Of a stretch of DNA of 42,418 nucleotides, positions 6,701 to 14,035 are shown in pieces (the stretch's first letter is position 1; every line of letters begins with the position of its first letter). Position numbers and translations under genes: made by a program. A model generated the notes under the pieces. It ran no database searches. It worked only from the letters and a program-made list of their open reading frames with translations, and was not told where the DNA came from. Source of the DNA: Chloracidobacterium sp. UBA3360. GTDB lineage: Bacteria; Acidobacteriota; Blastocatellia; Pyrinomonadales; Pyrinomonadaceae. The stretch is from the NCBI GenBank assembly GCA_002360555.1, contig DEQS01000105.1, positions 46,687 through 89,104 on the forward strand, in the 5' to 3' direction.

Positions 6701-8035
6701 TCATCTCTCTTTCATGCTTTTCACATCCGCTTCGCCGTAGCCTGCTTCGAGCAGGGCTTGTTCGACGGGCAGGCCGATCTGTTTTTTGAGCAGGATATTT
6801 TCGAGCACTTCGCGTTCGGACATTGGGGCGGGATCTTCCCATTCGGTTATTAGGCGAGCGGTTTTGCGGCCTTCGATCCGCAGGGCAAACTCCATCACGT
6901 CTGCCCACACCTGTCCGAACGAAGTCTGCCGGTCGCGCACCTTTGCGAGGAAACGGGTCTCGGCTTTTTTGAGCGATTCGCCGCTCGGAAAACCGCCGGT
7001 GTTTTGCAGCAGGTAATGCAGCGGCGTGCCGGTCACCGAAGCGATATCCACGCGAAAGCCGTCCTTGACCTTTAAGAATTGCTCAAGCTGAGCGGCTTCA
7101 AAATCGCCAAATCTCGCACTCGGGTCGTTCGCGATCCACAGGTGTTCGACGCCCGCCTTGAACGGAGCGACCGTCTTACCGTCCTTGTCGTATTCGACCT
7201 CGATCCCGGCGGCCCAGCGTTGGCGGTACGCCGCAAATTCCATCGCGACAAGCATATCGAGCACCGATTTGTTCAGCCCGTCCTGCACAGGAATTGCCGC
7301 CTCAAGCTCCGAACGCCCAAGCTGCCCAATGTCCGCGTTGTTGGCAAAATGAAACACGGGCACGACGCCGAACGGGTTGGGTACAACAGCGTCGGAGTGT
7401 CGGCTGCCAGCCGACACTGAGCCCGAAGGGCGAAGAGAGCTACCGGGTATAAGATCGCTCACTTCAGGAAATGCCCCTTCGCTTTTGCCGCGCGAGATAT
7501 ATTTCTCGATCCGGTCGGGATAGAAAAGATTGAGTCGCACATGCTTGTCCGCGTCGAGCCAATACTTTGCCGCACGGCTGATGAGCCCGGGCGAATCTTC
7601 GTCATAGGTGACGGTTATGGTTGCGGCACGGTTGGGATAAAACACTGCCTCGCCGCGGGCATTTGGCCAGACAATAATATATGCGTCGCCATTTTTGAGA
7701 GCGTCTTTATGAACCTCACCGGCGCGAGTGTCCATGCGGTTGGTGTGCCAGATACGCCGCGTGTCGGAGTGCCGGCTGCCAGCCGACACATCGCGGGCCT
7801 CGCCCGCGATAGAATCCACCCCAAACCCCGTCACCCGCAGCTTGTCGCGGACCGCGTCGCAGATGACGGGGCATAGGTTCAACGCAAACTCACGAAACAG
7901 CGTCCCAAAAGCGTTCTCAAATTTCTGCGTCGCAAAAGCCAGATCGTGATCGCCATCGTAATAGCGTGTCGGTTTGGCATAACGCTCGCCGGACAGCCTA
8001 AGATCGGCTAGTATTTTCTCAATATCTTTATTCAT
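6701..8035 (-). CDS. Phage portal protein with two REP-encoded inserts
   Basis: A 444-aa portal protein of the SPP1 gp6-like type. Portals form the ring at the capsid vertex through which DNA is packaged with TerL. Family-like segments are Y-Y-D-G-D-H-D-L-A, D-A-L-K-N-G-D-A-Y-I-I-V, N-P-F-G-V-V-P-V-F-H-F and the clip/stem region P-L-H-Y-L-L-Q-N-T-G-G-F-P-S-G-E. The nonapeptide V-S-A-G-S-R-H-S-D occurs twice, at residues 83-91 and 207-215. Each copy is encoded by a REP palindrome inserted in frame. It lies 20 nt downstream of terL, the normal order. Whether it still assembles is unknown. Confidence 0.88.
   Translation of the reverse strand: MNKDIEKILADLRLSGERYAKPTRYYDGDHDLAFATQKFENAFGTLFREFALNLCPVICDAVRDKLRVTGFGVDSIAGEARDVSAGSRHSDTRRIWHTNRMDTRAGEVHKDALKNGDAYIIVWPNARGEAVFYPNRAATITVTYDEDSPGLISRAAKYWLDADKHVRLNLFYPDRIEKYISRGKSEGAFPEVSDLIPGSSLRPSGSVSAGSRHSDAVVPNPFGVVPVFHFANNADIGQLGRSELEAAIPVQDGLNKSVLDMLVAMEFAAYRQRWAAGIEVEYDKDGKTVAPFKAGVEHLWIANDPSARFGDFEAAQLEQFLKVKDGFRVDIASVTGTPLHYLLQNTGGFPSGESLKKAETRFLAKVRDRQTSFGQVWADVMEFALRIEGRKTARLITEWEDPAPMSEREVLENILLKKQIGLPVEQALLEAGYGEADVKSMKER
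7391..7417. repeat. REP palindrome in the portal gene, copy 1
   Basis: gtcggagtgt then cggctgccagccgacac, the same family and orientation as the copy at 7763. It matches the REPs around the RAYT at 56-83, 197-223 and 857-884. It encodes portal residues 207-215 (V-S-A-G-S-R-H-S-D) on the minus strand. Confidence 0.9.
7763..7789. repeat. REP palindrome in the portal gene, copy 2
   Basis: gtcggagtgc then cggctgccagccgacac, one base different from copy 1. It encodes portal residues 83-91 with the identical nonapeptide. Confidence 0.9.
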
Positions 8036-8055
8036 ATATGTTTCACCGTATGTGT

Positions 8056-9618
8056 TTAATCAAATCTTTGCATCGACCGCTCCTTAGTGCTCAACATCCG
8101 TATTGCGAGGCTTACCGCGTCGACTTGGTCGTCGTGTTTACCGACGGGAAATGTGCATAGCTCGTCCAGAAATTCGTCGATCCACCGCCCCTTAACCAAA
8201 AAGACCTTGCCCTCCTCAGCACGGTTGGCCCAAGCCAGGGCTCGCGTGACCTTGTCGGCTTCGACCTTGATGGCCTTGAAACGATGTCTCACCAGCGTCC
8301 GGTCGCTCCGTAGGTCCTGCACGATCGCCGAACCGTGTAACGCCGACTCGATGCCGTGACTGGTATTCGTCTCGCTTTGCATCCGCTCGATGATGTAGCG
8401 GCGCTGATCTGGATATTCGATCCGCTTGCGAAAACCGTCGGCGATGTATATGTTCCCTGCCTTGTCCATCGCACATCGAAAACTCGCGGTATAGTCAGCC
8501 GAGGTCTTGGTCGAAACTGCCAGATCATATCCACGGCACCAGTCAAGGTCCGGCGGAACATGAGCGACGATCTTTCCGTCAAACCACTCTCTCTTAAAAT
8601 GCATGCCGCCGCCGGGTACGGGCCGTTGTTGGTACATCGCCGAAAAAGAATAGGTCCCGAGTTGTTTCTGCTTCCTTAACAGAGCCGTGCGGTTGTACCT
8701 CTCAGGACACAAGGCTGCTCCCTCGCGACGGTCGAGCGGGTCGCCTGCTTCGGCCAGTGCCGGCAGCGAGACTTGACGCCATTTTTCGCCGCCGCTTTCC
8801 ATCTGATCTATCAGCCGTCCGGCGAGATCGTCCTCGTGCCACCGCGTCTGTATCAGGATCATCGCGGCGTTGGGTTCGAGCCGTGTGTGCAGGTCGTCGT
8901 TAAACCATTCCCAGACACGCGTCCGATACGTCGTGCTTTCCGCCTCGGCCCGGCTTTTTATCGGGTCGTCGATAATGACGAGATTTGCACCAAATCCGGT
9001 TATGCCCGCTCCGACCCCGACGGCTTTTACACCGCCGCCCTCCGACGTTTCCCATTCGGCGACCGATCTGTGGTCAGCCGCGAGAGGAATACGTTCTGAC
9101 ACGATCCGTTTGATCATTCGCGAAAACCGGTTTGCCAGAGCTTGGTTATAGCTGCCGATGATGATCTTTAGCTTAGGGTTCCGCTCGAGCCGCCACGCCG
9201 AATACCTGACCGTGACCAACTCGCTTTTACCGTGACGAGGAGGCATAAATATCATTAGCCGCCTGTTTTGTTTGAGCCGCAGCGCTGCGAGCTCTTTGTA
9301 TAGGTAAAGCTGGTGGTCCCAGTCCCAAGTCCATCGCGGCATATATCTTTTTAGCCACACGCGAAAGGTTATGTTCCTGTTTGGCGGCTTTGGCGGTTCG
9401 GCCGGCACCAGATCTCGCAAGCCCAGCCGTTCGATCAGCCCAAAACCGGCACCATTTTGCGCACAGTAGAGGTGGATCTGCATAAATTTTGCATGGCCGC
9501 GCCGCCGAATCTCGGCGACAATACCTCGTAAGCCCTTTCCGCCCCGCTCGACCCAGACCTGCCGCAGATCGTCGAGCAGTTGTTCGTTGCTGGCTGTCTC
9601 GTTATTTCTGCTCGTCAT
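8056..9618 (-). CDS. Phage terminase large subunit
   Basis: A 520-aa DNA-packaging motor with ATPase and nuclease domains. The Walker A variant P-P-R-H-G-K-S-E is at 126-133, Walker B V-I-I-D-D at 214-218, and a coupling motif I-L-I-Q-T-R-W-H-E-D-D-L follows. The RNase H-like nuclease has G-Y-D-L-A-V-S with the C-terminal acidic block D-D-Q-V-D-A-V-S. The first 75 residues (D-D-L-R-Q-V-W-V-E-R-G-G-K-G-L) are an extra helical segment before the ATPase core. No separate small terminase was recognised. The start overlaps the upstream small membrane gene by 17 nt. Confidence 0.95.
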   Translation of the reverse strand: MTSRNNETASNEQLLDDLRQVWVERGGKGLRGIVAEIRRRGHAKFMQIHLYCAQNGAGFGLIERLGLRDLVPAEPPKPPNRNITFRVWLKRYMPRWTWDWDHQLYLYKELAALRLKQNRRLMIFMPPRHGKSELVTVRYSAWRLERNPKLKIIIGSYNQALANRFSRMIKRIVSERIPLAADHRSVAEWETSEGGGVKAVGVGAGITGFGANLVIIDDPIKSRAEAESTTYRTRVWEWFNDDLHTRLEPNAAMILIQTRWHEDDLAGRLIDQMESGGEKWRQVSLPALAEAGDPLDRREGAALCPERYNRTALLRKQKQLGTYSFSAMYQQRPVPGGGMHFKREWFDGKIVAHVPPDLDWCRGYDLAVSTKTSADYTASFRCAMDKAGNIYIADGFRKRIEYPDQRRYIIERMQSETNTSHGIESALHGSAIVQDLRSDRTLVRHRFKAIKVEADKVTRALAWANRAEEGKVFLVKGRWIDEFLDELCTFPVGKHDDQVDAVSLAIRMLSTKERSMQRFD

Positions 9619-9796
9619 CGTTACGGCGCTTTAGATAGATCTGGATAAATACGTCAATGCTCTTGCCGACCGTAAAAAAGATGACCGGCAGCACGATGGC
9701 CGAGACGATCGTGATCACATCGCGGGTCTCAAGAGCGGCCATCACGGACGTGATCGAGCTGGCCCAGGCGAGGAATATGTTTTTCGTGTCGTTCAT
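9602..9796 (-). CDS. Small holin-like membrane protein
   Basis: Using the ATG at 9796 the product is 64 aa; an alternative ATG at 9811 adds five residues. It has one clear hydrophobic helix (V-I-T-I-V-S-A-I-V-L-P-V-I-F-F), possibly a second amphipathic N-terminal one (I-F-L-A-W-A-S-S-I), and a charged tail (K-R-R-N-D-D-E-Q-K). Size and layout resemble small holins, but no lysis enzyme is next to it. It overlaps terL by 17 nt and is probably the first gene of the minus-strand module. Confidence 0.5.
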   Translation of the reverse strand: MNDTKNIFLAWASSITSVMAALETRDVITIVSAIVLPVIFFTVGKSIDVFIQIYLKRRNDDEQK

Positions 9797-9837
9797 AAAA
9801 CAGATTTGCATCTATAATAACTATTGGATAATATGAA

Positions 9838-9906
9838 ATAGCCGGACGATAATGGGCGAACAGTTTTATTGAGATTTATTTCGCCGCTTACATATCGTCC
9901 GGCTAT
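9838..9906. repeat. Long inverted repeat between phage module and HTH gene
   Basis: Perfect 14-bp arms atagccggacgata (9838-9851) and tatcgtccggctat (9893-9906) enclose a second 6-bp stem ggcgaa/ttcgcc (9855-9860 with 9880-9885). The rest of the 9812-10094 gap holds no convincing gene. The structure could be a MITE remnant, a bidirectional stem-loop or a structured RNA; there is no T-run. Confidence 0.7.
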
Positions 9907-10094
9907 GAACTGAGACTAGATCAAGTTGGGAAAAAAGGAAATGCTATTCTGCGGGGACCACCGTATTATGCCAACGATGATGCATCTTTCTCGTTTTGAC
10001 GTATTCTGCGTATTCTGCGGGAAGTCTCACTTAATGATCACAACCAGACCGCATTTAGCGGCATTAAATTCAACCTATTTAACACACAACTATT

Positions 10095-10331
10095 ATGAAC
10101 ACCATACAACACTCATTGGATTTGCCGCTGCGTACAAAGATCCGCCTCTCTGAGATCGAACGCCTGATCCGCAAACACCGCATCATCGTCCCGCCGCTCT
10201 CACGACGAGCGTTAATAAGCATGTGCGAGGACGGCACGTTCGAGACCGCAAGGCGCACCTCGCCAAGCCAATGCTGGCTGGTCTATGAAGATTCGTTTTT
10301 AGACTGGGTCAAACGGCTGGACGAGAAATAA
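10095..10331 (+). CDS. Small HTH-like (excisionase/MerR-type) DNA-binding protein
   Basis: A 78-aa basic protein. The order is helix (L-S-E-I-E-R-L-I-R-K-H), L-S-R-R-A-L-I-S-M-C-E-D-G-T-F as possible recognition helix and turn, R-T-S-P-S-Q-C-W-L-V as beta wing, and E-D-S-F-L-D-W-V-K-R-L at the end. This resembles HTH_17 excisionase-type domains. It is divergent from the phage head genes, so it could be a phage regulator, excisionase or even small terminase. No SD visible. Family assignment is by eye and moderate. Confidence 0.5.
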   Translation: MNTIQHSLDLPLRTKIRLSEIERLIRKHRIIVPPLSRRALISMCEDGTFETARRTSPSQCWLVYEDSFLDWVKRLDEK

Positions 10332-10394
10332 ATCGCAGGCATAAAACCGCAGAAATAGGTTAGAATGATGTGCTAAAACTTTGCACAACAACCT

Positions 10395-12191
10395 ATGAAA
10401 CGATGCCCTGAATGCAGGCGGGATTATTACGACGACACGCTGCTTTATTGTCTCGAGGATGGAACTGCGCTCGTTCAGGGCTCAGTGCCATCGCCTGACG
10501 AACCGACGACGGCGATCTTGTCCGGGCTCGGAGTCCCGCCTTTAGGCGGCTCCGGGTCTGCGGGTGACGAGGGCCAGACTAGATCATTTAACAACACGAC
10601 CGAACAAACCGCTATTTTTAACACCGGAGCTGCGGCAAAGCCTCCGATAAATTTGGGGGACTCAGCGGAAAAGCACAGCTTCTCCGCAAATAGAGCGGCG
10701 AAGCCGCTGGCAGCTTTGGTCTTGGCCGTTTTGATTCTTGTTGGAGGATTCTTTGGCTACAAATACTTCGCTCCAGCCAAACAGATCGAATCGATCGCCG
10801 TTATGCCGTTCGTCAATGAGAGCGGGAATGCGGATGTCGAGTATTTGTGTGACGGTATGACCGAGACGCTGATCAGCAGTTTGTCGCAACTCGCGAATCT
10901 GAATGTGAAGGGCCGTTCTTCGGTATTTCGTTATAAGGGCAAGGATTTGGACACCAAAACACTTGGCAAGGAGTTAGGTGTTCAAGCGGTTTTGAATGGT
11001 CGTGTTATTCAGCGTGGCGAACAGCTTACGTTGAGTCTTGAACTGCTCGATGCTGTTACGGAAAACGTTATTTGGAGCGGTAAATACGACCGCAAACAGG
11101 CTGATGTTGTTTCGCTTCAAAGCGAGATCGCCCGCGACGTCTCGAACAAGCTGAAGTCCAAGCTTTCAGGTGCAGATACGGCCAAAGTGGAAAAGGGGTA
11201 CACCGCTGATCCCGACGCCTACAGACTTTACCTGCAGGGCCGATTCTATTGGAACAAGCGCACCGCGGAGGACCTTAAGAAAAGCATAGGGTATTTTGAA
11301 CAGGCGATCGCCCGTGACCCTGGTTACGCGTTGGCTTATTCGGGGCTCGGGGCCGTATATCAGGTCATCCCCGGTTACACATCGGACCCGCCTCCCGAAG
11401 TTGTCTATCCGAAAGCTCGAACGTTTTCTCTAAAGGCATTGGAAATAGATCCGACACTCGCGGAACCGCACGCAACGCTCGCCGTCGCATTGCACGAATA
11501 CGAATGGAAACATCAGGAAGCAGAAAGTGAGTTTAAGCGAGCTATTGAACTCGATCCCAATTACCCCTCCTCTCATCAGTGGTACGGCAATTTCCTGCTG
11601 AATATGGGGCGATCTAAGGAGGGGGTCGCGGAAATGGAGCGTGCGATCGAACTGGACCCGCTTTCACCCATTATTAACTCAAACCTTGCCAAAGCCTACA
11701 GGGCGGATCACCGTTACGATGACGCTATCGCCCAATACAAGAAAACGCTTGAGCTCATGCCTAATTTCCAGATCGCCCAGTTCCATCTCGGCAATACGTA
11801 TATCTTAAAGGGGATGTATGAAGAGGCCATTGATATAGGGCGACAGTTGATGCTGTCGGCAAATATCCCGCAGGCTGAGGTGGATAAACGTATCTCAGAA
11901 TTGAGGAATGCATACCGCAATTCGGGGGCAAAAGGCTTTTGGCAAAATGTGATTGAACACGATATGGAAGATGCCCGCAACAGTGGCCGGGAAACGGACC
12001 CCCATGTTCTCGCTGGCGACCAACTGAGAGCAGGCAACAAAGAGGAGGCCTTGAACTCCTTGGAGAAGGCGGTTGCACTGGGCCCGGCCAAGACCCAGAT
12101 CTTGTCGCTTAAAGCAGAACCCGTCTGGGATCCGCTGCGAGCGGAACCTCGCTTTAAGGAAATTCTGCGAAAGATCGGGATCCCGGAATAG
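10395..12191 (+). CDS. Zinc-ribbon/TM/TolB-N (COG5616)/TPR protein, paralogue A
   Basis: A 598-aa membrane protein. Residues 1-23 form a small zinc-ribbon-like knuckle (C4-x2-C7, C19, D22). A low-complexity linker (24-102) precedes one TM helix (about 104-122). A TolB N-terminal-like domain (131-260; I-A-V-M-P-F-V-N-E-S-G-N, C-D-G-M-T-E-T-L-I-S-S-L) follows, then TPR repeats (about 275-470; N-K-R-T-A-E-D-L-K-K-S-I and D-P-G-Y-A-L-A-Y-S-G-L). In known COG5616 proteins this domain is often fused to kinases or cyclases; here the zinc knuckle takes that place. The linker is encoded partly by hairpins at 10529-10554 and 10665-10708. Its role is unknown; signalling or protein assembly is inferred. 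Confidence 0.85.
   Translation: MKRCPECRRDYYDDTLLYCLEDGTALVQGSVPSPDEPTTAILSGLGVPPLGGSGSAGDEGQTRSFNNTTEQTAIFNTGAAAKPPINLGDSAEKHSFSANRAAKPLAALVLAVLILVGGFFGYKYFAPAKQIESIAVMPFVNESGNADVEYLCDGMTETLISSLSQLANLNVKGRSSVFRYKGKDLDTKTLGKELGVQAVLNGRVIQRGEQLTLSLELLDAVTENVIWSGKYDRKQADVVSLQSEIARDVSNKLKSKLSGADTAKVEKGYTADPDAYRLYLQGRFYWNKRTAEDLKKSIGYFEQAIARDPGYALAYSGLGAVYQVIPGYTSDPPPEVVYPKARTFSLKALEIDPTLAEPHATLAVALHEYEWKHQEAESEFKRAIELDPNYPSSHQWYGNFLLNMGRSKEGVAEMERAIELDPLSPIINSNLAKAYRADHRYDDAIAQYKKTLELMPNFQIAQFHLGNTYILKGMYEEAIDIGRQLMLSANIPQAEVDKRISELRNAYRNSGAKGFWQNVIEHDMEDARNSGRETDPHVLAGDQLRAGNKEEALNSLEKAVALGPAKTQILSLKAEPVWDPLRAEPRFKEILRKIGIPE
10529..10554. repeat. Hairpin in the linker codons of paralogue A
   Basis: cggag-tc-ccgcc / ttta loop / ggcgg-ctccg, encoding G-V-P-P-L-G-G-S-G. 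The same hairpin is found in paralogue C at 18856-18877. The other three paralogues lack it and have H-S-T-A-A there. Confidence 0.75.
10665..10708. repeat. Double hairpin in the juxtamembrane codons of paralogue A
   Basis: First stem gcggaaaagc/gcttctccgc (9 of 10 pairs, loop aca, 10665-10687). Second stem agcggc/gccgct (loop gaa, 10694-10708). It encodes S-F-S-A-N-R-A-A-K just before the TM helix. A related double element encodes S-L-S-A-H-R-A-A-K in paralogue D (27758-27778 and adjoining bases). Confidence 0.7.
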
Positions 12192-12267
12192 AATTTATGA
12201 AAAGATGCCAAGAACAATGGTGAATCCGCCCGAGAAATTTTAACGAAAACAAGATAACTAAAAAGTC

Positions 12268-12720
12268 ATGCCAACAATCAGAAACGAAACAGATAGAACT
12301 AGGTTGACCGCGCGTCTTAACAAACTCACCGGCGATGAAACGCCTCTTTGGGGCAAGATGACCGCCGAGCAGATGATGTCGCATCTAGTGCAGGGCGGCG
12401 AACTGCCGTTTGAGGCCAGTGTCCCCAACCGCAGCACGTTTATGTCGCGGACGATCATCAAACCTTTGATACTTTACGTGCTGCCGATGCCAAAAGAGGT
12501 CAAGATCTCAGCCGAAATGGATCAACAACAAAAGGGTAGAAAGCCGTTGGGGTTTGAAACCGACCGAGCTTTGCTTATCGAATCAATGAAAAAACTGGGC
12601 GAACTGAGCATCGATCACAAATGCCTTGACCATCCGTTCTTTGGCAAAATGTCCGCTAAAGATTGGGCCAACATTGCCTATAAACACATCGACCATCACC
12701 TAAAACAATTTGGCGTCTAA
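12268..12720 (+). CDS. DUF1569 family (DinB-like) protein
   Basis: A 150-aa four-helix protein of the DinB/YfiT superfamily, DUF1569 type. The motif W-G-K-M-T-A-E-Q-M-M-S-H-L with a metal-candidate His, and the C-terminal Y-K-H-I-D-H-H-L-K-Q-F-G-V, are typical. The first helix begins after T-R-L-T-A-R-L-N-K-L. Such proteins are often presumed metal-dependent thiol-linked enzymes, but DUF1569 members are uncharacterised. It lies 76 nt downstream of the zinc-ribbon sensor and may be cotranscribed. A strong hairpin follows the stop. Confidence 0.85.
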   Translation: MPTIRNETDRTRLTARLNKLTGDETPLWGKMTAEQMMSHLVQGGELPFEASVPNRSTFMSRTIIKPLILYVLPMPKEVKISAEMDQQQKGRKPLGFETDRALLIESMKKLGELSIDHKCLDHPFFGKMSAKDWANIAYKHIDHHLKQFGV

Positions 12721-12731
12721 GACAAAAAAAC

Positions 12732-12759
12732 GCGGCTCGTGTGATCGCACATGAGCCGC
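12732..12759. terminator. Bidirectional terminator-like hairpin
   Basis: gcggctcgtgtg pairs with gcacatgagccgc around a short loop, with one G-T wobble. On the minus strand it is followed by a run of seven T's (12730-12724), so it fits termination of the lytic transglycosylase transcript best. It may also end the DUF1569 transcript, where the T-tract is weaker (agtctttt). Confidence 0.75.
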
Positions 12760-12810
12760 AAGTCTTTTCGACTATATGGAGAAGAGTGGTTAACTCTCGG
12801 TGGGAAGCTT

Positions 12811-12890
12811 TGGAATCAGTAAGCACGAGGCAGAGGCAGTAGGCAGTTAAGAGAACTGCCTACCGCATCCTGCTGCTGCCTACTGATTAA
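12811..12890. repeat. Large imperfect inverted repeat at the 3' end of the transglycosylase gene
   Basis: Units of gcagtaggcagtt and aactgcctac form a hairpin (about 12831-12864), with further ctgctgcctactgatt facing aatcagta at 12813-12820. The stop codon of the lytic transglycosylase (12880-12882) lies inside it, so its last codons are repeat-derived. A related unit encodes part of the linker in paralogue C near 18740-18770. Confidence 0.65.
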
Positions 12891-13809
12891 CAAGTCTCAT
12901 ACGCCCATCTGCCAGACGGATCGCTACGGGGTTTGGTTCGTACACGGCGAGCGGGCGTGAAACTTTCTGTTCCAATTTGGCGGCCGTTGAGCTGTTCACG
13001 CGTTTGTAGTTGCGTGCAAAACTGCCATCCGAGATCTGGGCGTAACGGGCCGTAATGCGGCGGACGTATTCGCGGGTCTCATTGTACGGCGGGATGTTGT
13101 TGCCGTATTTCATCACCGCTCCCTCACCGGCGTTATAGCCCGCAAGTGCGAGGCTCACGTCCTGGCCAAACATATCCAGCAGCATACGCATATATTTGAT
13201 GCCGCCCTCGATGTTTTGTTTCGGGTCGTAAATGTTTGTCACACCCAGACGACGTGCGGTACCGGGCATGAGCTGCATCAAGCCGCTGGCGCCTTTATAC
13301 GAGGTCGCCTTGAGCTTGAACGAAGATTCCTGATGCATCTGTGCATAGATCAGCAGCGGGTCGATGTTGTAGCGGCGGCTCGAATCTACGATGTACGAAT
13401 CGATCGTCACATCGCCCGTCGTAAAGCCTTTCATGCCCGACGAAGAGCCCATCGAAACTCTCGCACCGGATCTGCTGGACGCGTTCAATATCTCACGGTC
13501 GGCATAACCGTCGCTGACGTTCATGCGGGCCGTGCGGGTTTGTTTGGACGGTGTAACCATCGCGGTCGGCTGGACAAACTGTTTGCCCGACGAGCTGTAC
13601 TTAGCATTTGTGACGGTCACTTTATTGTTCTTTGCGGCCGCGGCGGTGTTTGTAGCTCTGGACTTTGCACCGACCGGTACAAAATCCGGGCGGATGACCG
13701 TGACGCCGCGAGAGGTGTCAAAATTGTCAAAGAAACGCTGACGTTCCTGTGAAAGTGCGGGGAGCACTGCGACTAGGCTGAGGATGATCGTGAGGTATGC
13801 TTTTTTCAT
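12880..13809 (-). CDS. Secreted lytic transglycosylase (SLT domain)
   Basis: I start at the ATG ending at 13809 because it gives a signal peptide (M-K-K-A-Y-L-T-I-I-L-S-L-V-A, cleavage near A-L-S-Q); the longer frame from 13869 would bury it. The 309-aa product has a low-complexity Ala/Thr/Ser region (about 25-130) and then a goose-type SLT domain (about 138-260). The catalytic Glu161 is in M-H-Q-E-S-S-F, with G-A-S-G-L-M-Q-L-M-P-G-T-A and A-G-Y-N-A-G-E-G-A-V. It cleaves peptidoglycan glycan strands to 1,6-anhydro products in the periplasm. Monocistronic by context. Confidence 0.93.
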   Translation of the reverse strand: MKKAYLTIILSLVAVLPALSQERQRFFDNFDTSRGVTVIRPDFVPVGAKSRATNTAAAAKNNKVTVTNAKYSSSGKQFVQPTAMVTPSKQTRTARMNVSDGYADREILNASSRSGARVSMGSSSGMKGFTTGDVTIDSYIVDSSRRYNIDPLLIYAQMHQESSFKLKATSYKGASGLMQLMPGTARRLGVTNIYDPKQNIEGGIKYMRMLLDMFGQDVSLALAGYNAGEGAVMKYGNNIPPYNETREYVRRITARYAQISDGSFARNYKRVNSSTAAKLEQKVSRPLAVYEPNPVAIRLADGRMRLVNQ

Positions 13810-13932
13810 TTTGGTTGGATTGACAGACGGGTATCTACACGTTGGATCGGGCTCTTGCCGGCGTTCCATCGCCTACTTAATAGAAATGTATAAGCGGAAA
13901 GTGTTTCCACAAAATACAAAAATATTTAACAA

Positions 13933-14031
13933 TGTTGGCTGTCGGTTGCCGGTAGTCAGTTGTTAGCGGTGGATGTTATTCTAAATTTTGATTTCAGAAT
14001 TTTGCATTTTGCATTTTTAATTTTGCATTCG
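13933..14031. repeat. Low-complexity repeats between the transglycosylase and MgtE-like genes
   Basis: The 13810-14035 gap holds the divergent upstream regions. It contains ggctgtcggttgccggtagtcagttg-type sequence (about 13937-13965) and tandem ttttgcattttgcatttt units (about 14001-14029) ending just before the ATG at 14036. No gene seen. Confidence 0.5.
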
Positions 14032-14035
14032 ATCC

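Noticed and set aside
9926..10153. 75-aa plus-strand ORF before the HTH gene
   Set aside because: It has no coherent composition, contains a repeat-like attctgcgtattctgcggg stretch and overlaps the better HTH ORF. A nearby gggaaaaaaggaaatg gives only a chance SD.
4209..10331. Phage attachment sites (attL/attR) around the head module
   Set aside because: No tRNA gene, integrase or convincing direct repeat pair was found at the two borders.
13216..13752. 178-aa plus-strand ORF opposite the lytic transglycosylase
   Set aside because: It is antisense to the SLT domain with its catalytic motif and has no recognisable domain.
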